Assembly: GCA_030430565.1 (NCBI GenBank)
Contig: JAUIKS010000007.1
Coordinates: forward strand, 186,001-250,000
Origin: Polyangia bacterium
GTDB lineage: Bacteria > Myxococcota_A > Polyangia > Nannocystales > Nannocystaceae
Length of the DNA stretch: 64,000 bases
Direction: 5' to 3'
In this document: in pieces, positions 9,712-19,130 of the stretch
Position numbering within the stretch: position 1 is the first letter of the stretch
Layout of the letters: every line of letters starts with the position of its first letter
Position numbers and translations under genes: made by a program
Notes under the pieces: model-generated
The model's database searches: none
Told to the model about the DNA's origin: nothing
Seen by the model: only the letters and a program-made list of their open reading frames with translations

Positions 9712-11013
9712 ATGCTGCGTCGCTTCTCGCTCTACGGCTTCCTCAAGAACCAGCGCTACCACGAGCCTTTCTTCGTGCTCGCGCTGCTCGAGCAGGGCCA
9801 CGGCTTCTTCGAGATCGGCCTGCTGATCGGGATCCGCGAGCTGTGCGTCACGCTGCTCGAGATCCCCAGCGGCGCGCTCGCGGACGTGTACGGGCGGCGG
9901 CGCTGTATGGTGGTCTCCTTCGCCGCCTACATCCTCGCGCTCGTGCTGCTCGCGCTCGCGCCCGGGATGTCGCTGCTGTGCGCGGCGATGGTCCTGTACG
10001 CGATCGGCGACGCGTTTCGCTCGGGCACCCACAAGGCGATGATCTTCGAGTGGCTGCGCGCCGAGGGGCGCGCGGCCGAGAAGGCGGAGGTCTACGGCTA
10101 CACGCGCTCGTGGTCCAAGCGCGGCTCGGCCGTCGGCGCGCTGGTGGGCGTCGCGATCGCGCTGTGGGCCGTCGACTTCACGACGGTGTTTTGGTTCACG
10201 CTGATCCCCTACGCGATCAACCTCGTGAACCTCGCCACGTACCCGCGCGCGCTCGAGGGTCCCGACGACGCGGAGGCGCGGGCCACGAGGAGCCTCGGCG
10301 AGGTCGTTCGCGTGACGGCGCGGGGCCTGCGAGACGCGGCGCGCGTGCCGGCGCTGCGGCGGCTGCTCGGCGAGTCGATGGCCTTTCACGGCTCGCACAA
10401 GCTCACGCGGGAGTACCTGCAGCCGCTGGTCGAGCTCGCGGTCGCGGGGCTGCCGTGGGTCGGCGCCGCGATGCTCCTCGGCGGCGGCGGCGAGCAGGCG
10501 GCGTTTCGCGGCACCGCGGTCGCGCTGGGGCTCACCTACTTCGTCCTCGGCGTGATCGAGAGCGCGGCCTCGCGGCGCGCGGGCCGGCTGGCGAGGGCCC
10601 TGGGCGGTCCTGTGTCGACGACGCGCTGGCTGTGGCGCGCCAACCTCCTGGGCTTCGCGGTCATGCTGGCCGCGCTGCTGCTCGGCTCGACGGGCGTCGC
10701 CGTGATCGTGTTCGTCATCCAGACCGGCGCGCTGCAGAACCTGTTTCGACCGGTTCAGCTCGCGCGCTTCGACGAGCACACCCCGCCGGGGCTCCAGGCC
10801 ACGATCCTCTCGATCGAGAGCCAGTCCAAGGCGCTGTTCGTGGCCGCGCTCGCGCCCGTCGTCGGCCTCGCGCTGGATCGCGCTCGCCCTGTCTCCGCGC
10901 TCACCGGCGCGGACGCGTGGGTCGTGGCCGCGCTCGGCTGCGCGTTGGCGCTGCTGTTCTGCGCGCGCCGGCCCAGGCCGACAGTCGACGACGATGATCC
11001 CGCGTCGGGTTGA
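9712..11013 (+). CDS. MFS transporter
   Basis: A 433-residue integral membrane protein starting at ATG 9712, 10 bases after the preceding lipoprotein's stop. About twelve hydrophobic segments are visible. After the second comes GALADVYGRRRC, which matches the loop 2-3 signature G-x-x-x-D-x-x-G-R-R of the major facilitator superfamily. A central cytoplasmic loop near residues 180-200 divides the two halves. It probably exports or imports a small molecule driven by the proton gradient. Nothing in the sequence or neighbours points to a particular substrate. Confidence 0.8.
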   Translation: MLRRFSLYGFLKNQRYHEPFFVLALLEQGHGFFEIGLLIGIRELCVTLLEIPSGALADVYGRRRCMVVSFAAYILALVLLALAPGMSLLCAAMVLYAIGDAFRSGTHKAMIFEWLRAEGRAAEKAEVYGYTRSWSKRGSAVGALVGVAIALWAVDFTTVFWFTLIPYAINLVNLATYPRALEGPDDAEARATRSLGEVVRVTARGLRDAARVPALRRLLGESMAFHGSHKLTREYLQPLVELAVAGLPWVGAAMLLGGGGEQAAFRGTAVALGLTYFVLGVIESAASRRAGRLARALGGPVSTTRWLWRANLLGFAVMLAALLLGSTGVAVIVFVIQTGALQNLFRPVQLARFDEHTPPGLQATILSIESQSKALFVAALAPVVGLALDRARPVSALTGADAWVVAALGCALALLFCARRPRPTVDDDDPASG

Positions 11014-11038
11014 GTCGGGCGTCAGCTCGCGCGATCGC

Positions 11039-11449
11039 TCAGAAGAACTCGCACGCGCCGGCGCTCTCCTCGAGCGGGTGCATCGCTACGATGTCCTCGC
11101 CCGCGCCGCGGATCATGTACTCGCCCGGCGGCAGCTCCAGCGAGCAGCTCGCGTCGACGAGCCCGCAGTCGGCTGTGCACGCGCCGAACTTCTTCGAGCG
11201 CACGACCGCCTCGCCGGTGACCGTGATGACGCCGTCCTCGAGGCCGAGCTCGCAGCGCGTCGACTCGAGGGTGTCGCACGAGGAGCTGAGGCAGGCGTTG
11301 AAGCGCGCGTGCACCACGAGGTTGTCGTCCTCGGTCGTCACGCAGGCGCCCTCGAGCTCCGTGATGGTGTTCTCGACGCCGGGGCAGCCCGCGGTCCCGA
11401 GCAGGAGCAAAGAGGCGATGGCAACAGCTACGCCGACACGCGCACCCAT
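11039..11449 (-). CDS. Small cysteine-rich predicted lipoprotein
   Basis: A 136-residue protein. The signal peptide ends in lipobox GTAGC, and the mature part has about nine cysteines, including CLSSSC, CTADC and a CEFF ending, which suggests disulfide bonds outside the cytoplasm. It lies 40 bases downstream of the macro-domain gene on the same strand and may be the last gene of that transcription unit. No family is recognised. Confidence 0.65.
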   Translation of the reverse strand: MGARVGVAVAIASLLLLGTAGCPGVENTITELEGACVTTEDDNLVVHARFNACLSSSCDTLESTRCELGLEDGVITVTGEAVVRSKKFGACTADCGLVDASCSLELPPGEYMIRGAGEDIVAMHPLEESAGACEFF

Positions 11450-11489
11450 GCCGACAGTGTAGCAGTCGCGGGCGGGCCGTTTTCGCGCG

Positions 11490-12128
11490 TCAGCCGTGTT
11501 GAAGATCCCACACCCGGTCGCGAAACAGCTTCTGGTGGCGCGTCTGGGCGTCGACCCAGGTCTCGGGGAAGCGCCGCTGAGCCAGCGTGATGTCCTCGAT
11601 CGCGGCCCGGACCTGGCGCGCGCAGACCTCGGCGGGGAGCCGGCCGACGCCGGTCCCGAGGCCCGGGAAGGCGACGCGACGCACCCGCGAGCGCACTGGC
11701 GCGCCGTCGTCGAGGCGCCCGGCGGCGATCAGGATCAGGACGGCGCGCGCGGCCAGGTACGCGTTGACGGTGTCGCGGAGGATCATCGGCACGCGCATGG
11801 TCGGCGCCGCGATGAGGAAGGGGATCGCCGGGTGCTCGGTCTCGACGATGTCGGCGGCGCCGACCAGCAGCTCGCCGAAGTGACGCGCGCGGATGCGTTC
11901 CTGCAGCCGCGCCTGCACGCCGGGGCCGAAGACCCGGGTGTAGACCGCGTCGATTCCGCCGTCCATGAAGCCGAAGCTGTTGGCCGGGCTGACGACGGCG
12001 TCCGCCGCGGTCGCGAAGATGTCGCCGCGGTGGAGCTCGACGTTTGGGAGGTCGCCGCAGATCGAGCGCCAGGCCGCCTCGAGATCATCGTGGATCGCCG
12101 TGAGCACGATGGTGAGCTTGTTGGCCAT
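11490..12128 (-). CDS. Macro-domain protein (ADP-ribose binding)
   Basis: A 212-residue protein. ATG 12128 was chosen because homology-like sequence begins there; upstream codons overlap the PP2C gene and read as noise. The macro-domain pattern is clear: a GDIFATAADAVVSPANSFG segment, GGIDAVYTRVFG in place of the usual Gly-Gly-Val loop, and a late FPGLGTGVGRLP loop, which lines the ADP-ribose pocket in this fold. Such proteins bind or hydrolyse ADP-ribose derivatives. It sits 31 bases after the PP2C phosphatase gene, suggesting one transcript and a signalling or repair role. Whether it is an enzyme or only a binder cannot be told from sequence. Confidence 0.8.
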   Translation of the reverse strand: MANKLTIVLTAIHDDLEAAWRSICGDLPNVELHRGDIFATAADAVVSPANSFGFMDGGIDAVYTRVFGPGVQARLQERIRARHFGELLVGAADIVETEHPAIPFLIAAPTMRVPMILRDTVNAYLAARAVLILIAAGRLDDGAPVRSRVRRVAFPGLGTGVGRLPAEVCARQVRAAIEDITLAQRRFPETWVDAQTRHQKLFRDRVWDLQHG

Positions 12129-12159
12129 GGACGCCCTTCGCTGATCGGGTGGGCCGCGC

Positions 12160-13047
12160 TTACGCCCGGCGCTCTCGTTCGACGGCCGCCTCGGCGCTCG
12201 CGTCGAAGTCGGGGAGCGCGTCGGGCAGCGGGGTGAGGGGATCGGGTCGCGCGTCCGCGTCGGCGAGCAGCTCGACGAACAGCGCGGTGATGTTGTCCTC
12301 GCCGCCGCCGGCGTTGGCGAGCGTGATCGCGGTCTCGGCCGCGCGCTCGAGGTCAAAGCCGTCACGCCGCGCGAACAGCTCGACCGCGTCGATGTCGCGA
12401 TCGAGATGATCGTGCAGGCCGTCGGTGCACAGCAGCACGCGGTCGCCGGGGCGCAGCGCGTGGGTCGTGACGTCGACGTTGACCCACTCCTTCTGCCCGA
12501 TCGCGCGCGTGATGATGTTCTTCAGCTTCGAGCGGCGCGCCTGCTCGGTCGTCATCTTGCCGGCGTTGACCTGCGTCTGCACGAAGGTGTGGTCCTCCGT
12601 CAGCTGCGCGATCTCGCCGTCGCGCGCGAGGTAGACGCGCGAGTCCCCGACCTGTCCCACGATACCGGTTCGGCCCGCGACCAGCAGCACCGAGGCGGTG
12701 GTGCTCATGCCGCGGTGCTCGGGGTCGAGCTCGCCCATGCCGTGGATCATGTAGCAGGCGTTCTGGATCGCGCTGCGGACCAGCGAGCGCAGGCGCGAGC
12801 GCAGGGTCGGCGGCAGGCTGCCGTCGGCGCCGGACTCGAGGCGCGCGGCCGCGAGCAGCTCGGTCTCCCCCTCGATCCAGTGGCGGATCTGCTCGGCGGT
12901 CTCAGCCGAGGCGACCTCACCCTTCGCGCGGCCGCCCACGCCGTCGCAGACCACGAACAGCCCCAGCTCCGGCGCGGCCAACCACGCGTCCTCGTTGTTC
13001 ATGCGGCGCCGACCCGTGTCGGTGCGACCCGCGTGTCGCGTCTGCAT
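12160..13047 (-). CDS. PP2C-family serine/threonine phosphatase
   Basis: A 295-residue protein starting at ATG 13047; earlier in-frame codons are low-complexity Arg/His-rich sequence antisense to the next gene. The PP2C motifs appear in order: RRRMNNEDAW near the start, FVVCDGVGGRAKGE (about 30-43, metal-binding Asp and Gly), a STTASVLLV strand, VGQVGDSRVYL, LTEDHTFV, LLCTDGLHDHL and GGGEDNITALFVE. It should dephosphorylate Ser/Thr-phosphorylated proteins in the cytoplasm. Myxobacteria use many Hanks-type kinases, so a regulatory partner is likely elsewhere. The C-terminus adds a Pro/Asp/Ala tail without known function. Confidence 0.9.
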   Translation of the reverse strand: MQTRHAGRTDTGRRRMNNEDAWLAAPELGLFVVCDGVGGRAKGEVASAETAEQIRHWIEGETELLAAARLESGADGSLPPTLRSRLRSLVRSAIQNACYMIHGMGELDPEHRGMSTTASVLLVAGRTGIVGQVGDSRVYLARDGEIAQLTEDHTFVQTQVNAGKMTTEQARRSKLKNIITRAIGQKEWVNVDVTTHALRPGDRVLLCTDGLHDHLDRDIDAVELFARRDGFDLERAAETAITLANAGGGEDNITALFVELLADADARPDPLTPLPDALPDFDASAEAAVERERRA

Positions 13048-13113
13048 CGTCCGCGGACGATACCACGCGCGCGGCGACGCGGAACCTCGAGGCGCCCCGC
13101 GTGTCGTGTTGTT

Positions 13114-13761
13114 ATGACGATGCGGGGCGCGAAGCTTGCGGGGCGGATGCGGGGCGCGAAGCTCGCGACGGCTGCGTGGATGTGTGTGCACGTGAGCTGT
13201 ACGGGCCCGTCGGAGCTCGAGCCGCTGGACGTGCGCAGCGGCGTCAGCTTCTGCGAGCTCGACCCGCCTGGGTGCTTCGACGACCAGATGATCCTCGGCG
13301 CCCCGCTTCGTACGACGCGCATCGTCGGCACGCGTCAGCTGGAGATCTCAGGTCCGCCGCGGGAGCTGGGGCCTGGGGTCTTCGAGGTCGACGCGGTCCT
13401 GCGCGTCGCCGGGCCCACGCGCGTAGGCTCGTGGGGGATCTTCGATGACGAGCTCGCGCTCGCGGATCCGTTTCTCCAGTACCTCGGCGCCGACGGGCGC
13501 TGGCGCGGCTGGGGTCCGCCGATCTATCGCCACGGCCCGCCCTCTCCCTACGAGAGGGTCACGCTCGCGGCCGGCGAGCATCACTTCACGATCGAGTTCG
13601 AGGCGGAGCTGTTTTGGGAGACGCCGTCGATGTGTATGTTCCCCGGTCCGCCGCCCGAGCGGCGCGGCGCCGACATCGTGCGCCTCGTGACGGTCGACGG
13701 GATCGTGAGCCAGCCGTTTCGCCTTCAGCCCGGGACCCAGATCATGCTCTGGGAGGACTAG
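13114..13761 (+). CDS. Secreted hypothetical protein with duplicated start region
   Basis: A 215-residue protein divergent from the PP2C gene. ATG 13114 and 13120 and a later ATG at 13147 are all possible starts because the first codons are tandemly duplicated (Met-Arg-Gly-Ala-Lys-Leu-Ala twice). With the later start, a short signal peptide ends near a VHVSC lipobox-like site. The mature part contains a C-x7-C (CELDPPGC) pair, Trp/Gly-rich strands and two further cysteine-containing segments. It looks like a beta-rich extracytoplasmic protein. No family is recognised. Confidence 0.6.
   Translation: MTMRGAKLAGRMRGAKLATAAWMCVHVSCTGPSELEPLDVRSGVSFCELDPPGCFDDQMILGAPLRTTRIVGTRQLEISGPPRELGPGVFEVDAVLRVAGPTRVGSWGIFDDELALADPFLQYLGADGRWRGWGPPIYRHGPPSPYERVTLAAGEHHFTIEFEAELFWETPSMCMFPGPPPERRGADIVRLVTVDGIVSQPFRLQPGTQIMLWED
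13120..13167 (+). repeat. 27-base tandem duplication at a gene start
   Basis: Bases 13120-13140 and 13147-13167 differ at one position only, and the period is 27 bases. Both copies begin with ATG and encode Met-Arg-Gly-Ala-Lys-Leu-Ala. Confidence 0.9.
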
Positions 13762-13772
13762 CAGCGCGTCTC

Positions 13773-14033
13773 CTAGCGCTGACGAAGCGCGGCGCGCCAG
13801 AGCTCTTCGAATTCGGCGGCCGTGATCTCGGCGTGGTACTCGGCGCGATCGAACTCGGGCTGATCGGTGAACGCGTAGCGCTCGTCGTATTCATCCGTCG
13901 GCGTCGCCCAGTACATCACGCCGGCGTACACGCCCACGTGACGGACGATCTCGGCGTCGCGCACCTCGCAGTAAAACACGCCCGACTCGCCGTCGGGCGA
14001 GTCGGAGTTCGCTTTGAAGAATCTCGACCGCAC
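13773..14033 (-). CDS. Small hypothetical protein
   Basis: An 86-residue acidic protein rich in aromatic residues (FYCEVRDAEIVRHVGVYAG and a Tyr/Asp/Glu-rich centre). It ends convergently 11 bases from the preceding plus-strand gene and starts 20 bases after the RluA-like gene on the same strand, so it may be the last gene of the mltD-like / moeA / RluA-like run. Codon choice fits a real gene. No family is recognised. Confidence 0.55.
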   Translation of the reverse strand: MRSRFFKANSDSPDGESGVFYCEVRDAEIVRHVGVYAGVMYWATPTDEYDERYAFTDQPEFDRAEYHAEITAAEFEELWRAALRQR

Positions 14034-14053
14034 GACGCAGGAATAACAGCGGC

Positions 14054-15268
14054 TCAGCGCAGCGCGTCGTAGAAGCCGGCGGGGACCGGCGCGAGCACCA
14101 CCCGCTCGTCGCGGAAGACCTCGCTGAGGTCGATCGCGAAGGCGTGCAGCCGCAGGGCCTCGGTCGCTCGCTCGGCTTCATCACCGGCTTCATCACCGCC
14201 CCCGTAGAGCGCGTCGCCGACGAGCGGCAGCCCGAGCCAGGCCAGGTGCGCGCGGGCTTGGTGGCGGTGCCCGCTGACCAGCTCGATCGCCAGCAGCGCG
14301 CGCGCGTCGTTCTCGGCGGGGTTTGTGATCAATATGGGGCGCAGCAGCGAGCGAGACGAGCGGCCGTCGGGCCGCACCGCGACCTGCCCTCGACGCGCGC
14401 CCTGACCGAGCGGGACGCGGAGCTCGATGGCCTCGCCGGCGAAGCCCTCCGCGGGCCTGCGCGGCGCGAGCGTCCCGGCGGGGTCGAGGGCCGCGAGGCC
14501 GTCGGCGTCGACGAGCAGCCGCTCGTGCGCGAGCGCGCCGGGGCTGATGCTGTAGCCCCACCCGCGCGGCGCCTCCGGCGGCCACGGGCGCTCGGGTCGA
14601 GACGCGCGCGCGAGGCCGAGGTAGAGCTTGCCGACTCTCTGGGCTTCGAAGCCGGCGCGCGCGCGCTCCCACGAGGTGCGCGAGCGGGCGAAGGCGACGA
14701 CCCCGGAGGTGTCGCCGTCGAGTCGGTGGATCGCGCCGCCCTCGCGGTGGTCGAGCGCGGCCGCGCGACACTCGGGGAACTCGCGGACCACGAGGTCGGC
14801 GAGCGCGAGCGGCTGGTTGGGGCGCAGCCGGTGGGTGTGCATCCCCGGCGGCTTGTAGGCGTAGACGAAGCGCGGCGTGCTGGCGAGCACGCGGAGCTGC
14901 TGGGCGCGCTCGGGGAGCTCCTCGTACCACTGGAACTCGATGCTCTCGCCGAAGGCGACGCGTCGCGAGGGCGGGGCGCGGTCGCCGGCGACGAACATGT
15001 GGCCCTCGAGCGCCATCTTGCGAGCTGTCCTTCGAGTCAGCTCCGGTATGCGGCGGCCGGCGACGACATCGGCGCGGGCGCCCTCGTCCTCGGGGAGGTG
15101 CACGGTGTGCGTGAGGCGGCGCAGCGTCGCCGACGAGGCGCCGTCGTCCAGGCCGAGCTCCGCCGCGTCGATCTCCATCTCGAGGGTGTCCTCCGACACG
15201 AAGGCGTCGAGCTCGTCCTCCGTAGGCGTGGAGCCGGCCTTATCGCTGGTGGTCTCGTTCACGTGCAC
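14054..15268 (-). CDS. RluA-family pseudouridine synthase
   Basis: A 404-residue protein. After an acidic N-terminal extension of about 50 residues there is an S4-like segment (about 70-115), then the RluA-type catalytic core. It holds YAYKPPGMHTH (about 137-146), the catalytic HRLDGDTSG (181-189, Asp184), a YLGLA strand and the late SGHRHQARAHLAWLGLPLVGDALYGG motif. The enzyme isomerises specific uridines in rRNA or tRNA. The long acidic N-terminus and an insertion in the middle of the catalytic domain make it larger than typical RluA proteins, so the RNA target cannot be assigned. It lies 26 bases after moeA. Confidence 0.85.
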   Translation of the reverse strand: MHVNETTSDKAGSTPTEDELDAFVSEDTLEMEIDAAELGLDDGASSATLRRLTHTVHLPEDEGARADVVAGRRIPELTRRTARKMALEGHMFVAGDRAPPSRRVAFGESIEFQWYEELPERAQQLRVLASTPRFVYAYKPPGMHTHRLRPNQPLALADLVVREFPECRAAALDHREGGAIHRLDGDTSGVVAFARSRTSWERARAGFEAQRVGKLYLGLARASRPERPWPPEAPRGWGYSISPGALAHERLLVDADGLAALDPAGTLAPRRPAEGFAGEAIELRVPLGQGARRGQVAVRPDGRSSRSLLRPILITNPAENDARALLAIELVSGHRHQARAHLAWLGLPLVGDALYGGGDEAGDEAERATEALRLHAFAIDLSEVFRDERVVLAPVPAGFYDALR

Positions 15269-15294
15269 TCCTTATTGCCCCCGCGCGCCGGTCC

Positions 15295-16608
15295 TTAGCG
15301 CGCGCCCGCGTCCTCGGAGGACCACGCCCCGCTCGGCGCGGGCAGCGGTCCGATGATGATGGCCTCGACCGGCGCGCCGGCGGGTCGCGCGGGCGTCCCC
15401 CCGGGGATCACGAGCAGCGCGTTGGCCTCGCTGATCGAGCGCAGCGCGCCGGAGGACTGAGCGCTCAGCGCGGTCGCTCGCCAGCCCCGCGGGCCGCAGG
15501 TGAGCTCGGCCCGCAGGTAGTTGTCGCGGGCGCCGGCGTCGGGCAGCGGGTGCGTGAGCGCGACGCTCAGGCGCGGGCGCAGCCAGCCGCGCTGTGGGTG
15601 GCCCTGGAGCTTGCGCAGCGCCGGGCGCACGAACAGCTCGAAGCCGACCATCGAGCTCGCGGGGTTGCCCGGCAGCGCGAACACCAGCTCGCCCGAGGGG
15701 ACGCGGCCGCAGGTCGTCGGTCGACCTGGCTTTAAGTTCACGCGTCGAAACAGCGCGTCGAAGCCCAGGGAGTCGAGGCCCGCGCGCACGAGGTCGTGGT
15801 CGCCCACCGAGATGCCGCCCGAGGTCACGAGCACGTCGGCCTCGGCGAGCCCGCGCGCGAGCGCGGCCTGCAGCGCGACCGGCTCGTCGGGCGCGATCCC
15901 CAGATCGAGCGGCACGCCGCCGGCCTCGCGGACCTGGTGCGCGAGCATCATCCCGTTGCTGCTGATGACCTGCCCGGGCCCCGGCGCGCGCCCGATCGGC
16001 ACCAGCTCGTCCCCCGAGCACAGGATCGCGACGCGCGGGCGCCGGTGCACCGGGAGCTGGTCGTGGCCGGCGCTGGACAGCAGCGCGAGCTCACCGGGGC
16101 CGAGCTCGCGGCCCGCCGGGCACAGCAGCGCGTGGCGTCGGACGTCGCTCCCAGCTGGCCGAATGAACAGGCCCTTCCGGAGCCGCCCGACTCGCTCCAG
16201 GTCGAACTCGATCCCGTCGTCGACGCGGCGCGTGTCCTCCTGGGCGATGACCGCGTCGGCGCCCTCGGGGATGACCGCGCCCGTGGAGATCCGCGCGGTC
16301 GCGCCGGCGCCCAGGGGGCCCTCGGCCGGGTGCCCCGCGGCGCTCTCGCCCGCCGGCGTGAGCGTGACGCGGGCGCGCGGATCACCGCCGGCGCGCGCCG
16401 TGAGATCGGCGACGCGCACCGCCCAGCCGTCCATCACGCTGACGGCGCTGCCGGGCAGGTCGCGGAACGAGAACACGTCGACCGCGAGCACGCGGCCGCG
16501 GATGTCCGCGTCGCCTACGTGCACGCGCTCGCGCGCGAGCGGACGAAGGCCGGCGAGCGCCCGCCGCTGCCCCTCGTCCACGGAAACCGGCTCCGCGCGG
16601 TCCTCCAC
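15295..16608 (-). CDS. moeA: Molybdopterin molybdenumtransferase
   Basis: A 437-residue protein of the usual MoeA length. Recognisable motifs are LPGSAVSVMDGWAV (51-64), RISTGAVIPEGADAVI (106-121), CSGDELV (197-203), TSGGISVGDHD (262-272), KPGRP (293-297) and LPGNPASS (312-319). MoeA inserts molybdate into adenylated molybdopterin to complete the molybdenum cofactor. The gene starts 4 bases after the transglycosylase stop, which suggests co-transcription although the functions are unrelated. No other molybdenum cofactor genes are in the window. Confidence 0.93.
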   Translation of the reverse strand: MEDRAEPVSVDEGQRRALAGLRPLARERVHVGDADIRGRVLAVDVFSFRDLPGSAVSVMDGWAVRVADLTARAGGDPRARVTLTPAGESAAGHPAEGPLGAGATARISTGAVIPEGADAVIAQEDTRRVDDGIEFDLERVGRLRKGLFIRPAGSDVRRHALLCPAGRELGPGELALLSSAGHDQLPVHRRPRVAILCSGDELVPIGRAPGPGQVISSNGMMLAHQVREAGGVPLDLGIAPDEPVALQAALARGLAEADVLVTSGGISVGDHDLVRAGLDSLGFDALFRRVNLKPGRPTTCGRVPSGELVFALPGNPASSMVGFELFVRPALRKLQGHPQRGWLRPRLSVALTHPLPDAGARDNYLRAELTCGPRGWRATALSAQSSGALRSISEANALLVIPGGTPARPAGAPVEAIIIGPLPAPSGAWSSEDAGAR

Positions 16609-16612
16609 GGCG

Positions 16613-18718
16613 TTAGGGCTCCTTCGCTCCGCCGGGGACGCGGCTCGTCTTCGCGGTCGAGGGGTTTCGGGAGTTGGACTTGGACGAGGGCTTCGAGGAC
16701 TTCGAGGGCTTCGAGGACTTCGAGGACTTGGAAGAAGACTTCGTCGAGGACTTAGGCGAGGACTTTGAGGACTTCGCGGGCGCCGGCTCGTGCTCCGTGA
16801 TCGTGGTCGGCGGGGGCGGCGGCGCCTTGACCGTGCCGCGCGTGCGCCCCTTGGCCACGTAGACGACGATCAGCTCCCCGCGCTTGAGCTCGTGCTTGCG
16901 CGAGAAGCCGTTGATGCGCGCGAGCGAGCCGACGGAGAGGTCGTACTTCTTGCCGATCTTCTTGAGCGTGTCGCCGCGCTTGACCTTGTAGCCGCGGCGG
17001 ACGAGCTCGCGGCGACGCAGGGAGGCCTCGATGTGCTCGCGGGTGCCCCGGATGACGTACTCCACCTCGTCCTGCTCGAACACGGTCGCGCGCGCGTCCG
17101 CGGCGGAGAAGTCGGCGGGCACGAGCAGCTGCAGGACCTGGCCCGACTGCAGCCGCGCCTGGGGGTCGAGGTCGTTCCACGCGATCACCTGCTCCCAGGT
17201 CACGCGGAAGGTCTCGGCGACGCCGCGCGGCGTGGTCGCGCGGGTGGTCTCGAAGAACACGAGGCGCTGGCTCGTGTCGGGGGTGACCCGGGGGACCGCG
17301 GCGAGCGGCCGCTCGGCGAGCTCCTTGTCCCCGCCGGACGGGGCGCGACCCGGCTTGCGCGGGACGAGCAGCGTGACGCCGCCCTCGAGCTCGGCGCTGT
17401 TGGAGATGTCGTTGAGCTTCTTGAGCTCGCGCTCGCTGACGCTGTAGCGGCGCGCGATCCGGGCGAGCGTCTCGCCGGTGAGGACCTCGTGCGCGCCGTA
17501 ACGGGCGGCCTCGACCCGCCAGCGCTTGCTCTCGCCCTGGTAGCGCGGGGCCAGCGACTCCGGGATCCGGACCGGGTGGTAGTCCGTGCCGGGCGGGGTG
17601 CGTCCCCGACGGTAGCGGGCGTTGAGCTCCTTGAGCAGCTTGGGCTCGGCGCCGAGCGAGGTGGCGACGGTCGTCAGCGAGGTCCCCCCGGGCACCTGGA
17701 CGGTCACCCAGCGGGCGGGCGGGTAGCGCTCGAGGTTGTCCTCGTCGACCCGAAACGTCGCCCGGTTCCGCCCGACGAGTGCGGCCGCCATGATCTTCGG
17801 GATGTAGTTGGTCGTCCCGTAGGGGAGGCCGCTCTCGATCTCGCACAGCGCCCAGAAGTTGTTGCTGTTGTGCCGCGAGACGGCCGTCATCACCATGCCG
17901 TAGCCGGCGTTGTAGGCCGCGAGCGCCAGCTCCCAGGAGCCGAAGCGCACGCGCAGATCCTTGAGGTAGGCGGCGGCGGCGTAGGTCGAGCGCTCGAGGT
18001 CGCGGCGCTCGTCGATCCAGAAGTCTTGCGTGAGGCCGTAGACCTGACCTGTGCCGGCCATGAACTGCCACATCCCGACCGCGCCGACGCGGGAGCGGAC
18101 GGTCGGGTTGAAGCCGCTCTCGGCCATGGCCACGAACGCGAGGTCCTCGGGGACCCCGACCTCGCGCAGGATCGGGCGGATCACGTGCTCGTAGCGCCCC
18201 ATTCGCCGGACCCAGCCGCGGATCAGCGACTGTCCGCGGGGGTCGTCGCGGAAATATCGGAGGTACTCGACCGTGCGCTCGTTCCAGCGGATCGGGAGAT
18301 CCGGGGGACGCAGACGCTCCATCCACGGCTCCGGCGGCCTCGTGACGATGGTCTGCGGCGTGCCCTCGGGGAACCGGGCCTGCTCAAAGTGCTCTAGATC
18401 GGCGTAGAGCTCGGCGTAGGGGTTGTGGGGGCGCGGGCTGTAGGCGACGTGGATCGACGCCCCGTCGGGGCGGTAGCCGCGGACGTTGTCCCGACCGCGG
18501 GGATCGATCGTCAGCGGCCCGACCCGCTCGAGGATCCGCCCGGTCTCTTCTGGCTGGGTCGCGTCGTCGGAGGGCGACGCGGTTCGCGGAGCGGCGGCCG
18601 AGAGCGGCGCCGCGTCGGCGAAGAGGGCGCAGGCGGGCAGCGTGAGGACCAGGAGCGCGCGGATCGACCGGCTCGCGCGGGTGCGGGGGCGCCCCCCTGA
18701 AGGGGCGAAGCCGGCCAT
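16613..18718 (-). CDS. mltD: MltD-like lytic murein transglycosylase with LysM repeats
   Basis: A 701-residue protein starting at ATG 18718, with a signal-like hydrophobic segment ending near LPAC. The SLT catalytic domain spans about residues 180-310. It has the catalytic glutamate in AMAESGFNP (Glu200), then [13 protein letters not shown], a YAAAAYL helix and [10 protein letters not shown]. Clear LysM modules lie at about 408-453 and 577-621, with degenerate ones near 338-385 and 495-535. The last 50 residues are a Ser/Lys-rich low-complexity tail. The enzyme cleaves peptidoglycan glycan strands to give anhydromuramic ends, in the periplasm. The basic tail could bind cell-wall polymers. Confidence 0.92.
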   Translation of the reverse strand: MAGFAPSGGRPRTRASRSIRALLVLTLPACALFADAAPLSAAAPRTASPSDDATQPEETGRILERVGPLTIDPRGRDNVRGYRPDGASIHVAYSPRPHNPYAELYADLEHFEQARFPEGTPQTIVTRPPEPWMERLRPPDLPIRWNERTVEYLRYFRDDPRGQSLIRGWVRRMGRYEHVIRPILREVGVPEDLAFVAMAESGFNPTVRSRVGAVGMWQFMAGTGQVYGLTQDFWIDERRDLERSTYAAAAYLKDLRVRFGSWELALAAYNAGYGMVMTAVSRHNSNNFWALCEIESGLPYGTTNYIPKIMAAALVGRNRATFRVDEDNLERYPPARWVTVQVPGGTSLTTVATSLGAEPKLLKELNARYRRGRTPPGTDYHPVRIPESLAPRYQGESKRWRVEAARYGAHEVLTGETLARIARRYSVSERELKKLNDISNSAELEGGVTLLVPRKPGRAPSGGDKELAERPLAAVPRVTPDTSQRLVFFETTRATTPRGVAETFRVTWEQVIAWNDLDPQARLQSGQVLQLLVPADFSAADARATVFEQDEVEYVIRGTREHIEASLRRRELVRRGYKVKRGDTLKKIGKKYDLSVGSLARINGFSRKHELKRGELIVVYVAKGRTRGTVKAPPPPPTTITEHEPAPAKSSKSSPKSSTKSSSKSSKSSKPSKSSKPSSKSNSRNPSTAKTSRVPGGAKEP

Positions 18719-18814
18719 GTGTCGCCGTGGCGAACGCGTTGCGCGTGCACCGCTCCCCTCGCAAAGCATATCGCCACGCTAGCAAAGCGGAGCGCAAACG
18801 ACTACCTTTCGGAC

Positions 18815-19051
18815 ATGTTCCTCGGCCCCGTACTCGCTATCGCCATCCCCGGCGGCTTGGAGCTTCTCGTCATCCTGCTGGTCGTGCTCCTGATCTTCGG
18901 CGGCTCCAAGCTCCCCCAGCTGGGAGAGGGGCTCGGGAAGATGCTCCGGGGCTTTCGCCGCGAGATGAAGGCGATCGAGAAGGACAAGGAGGAGGAGACC
19001 GCCCACGAGGGCGAGATCGACGTGACGCCCGCGACCCCGAAGGACAGCTAG
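18815..19051 (+). CDS. tatA: Twin-arginine translocase subunit TatA/E family
   Basis: A 78-residue protein with one N-terminal membrane helix ([22 protein letters not shown]) of the TatA class, continuing into the amphipathic helix that starts [18 protein letters not shown], and ending in an acidic tail. TatA forms the size-variable pore that exports folded proteins. tatB and tatC are not in the window. It is divergent from the transglycosylase gene with 96 bases between the starts, and is followed by a strong terminator at 19089-19120. Confidence 0.9.
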   Translation: MFLGPVLAIAIPGGLELLVILLVVLLIFGGSKLPQLGEGLGKMLRGFRREMKAIEKDKEEETAHEGEIDVTPATPKDS

Positions 19052-19088
19052 CCGGGCTGACGCGCGTCACGTCTGCAGCTCAACCATG

Positions 19089-19120
19089 AAAAAAGCGCCC
19101 GCGACGCGGGCGCTTTTTTT
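19089..19120. terminator. Bidirectional intrinsic terminator
   Basis: A perfect inverted repeat of nine GC bases per arm (GCGCCCGCG / CGCGGGCGC) is flanked by six A on the left and seven T on the right. It should stop tatA transcription and also any transcript from the other strand. Confidence 0.92.
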
Positions 19121-19130
19121 GTGCACCAAG

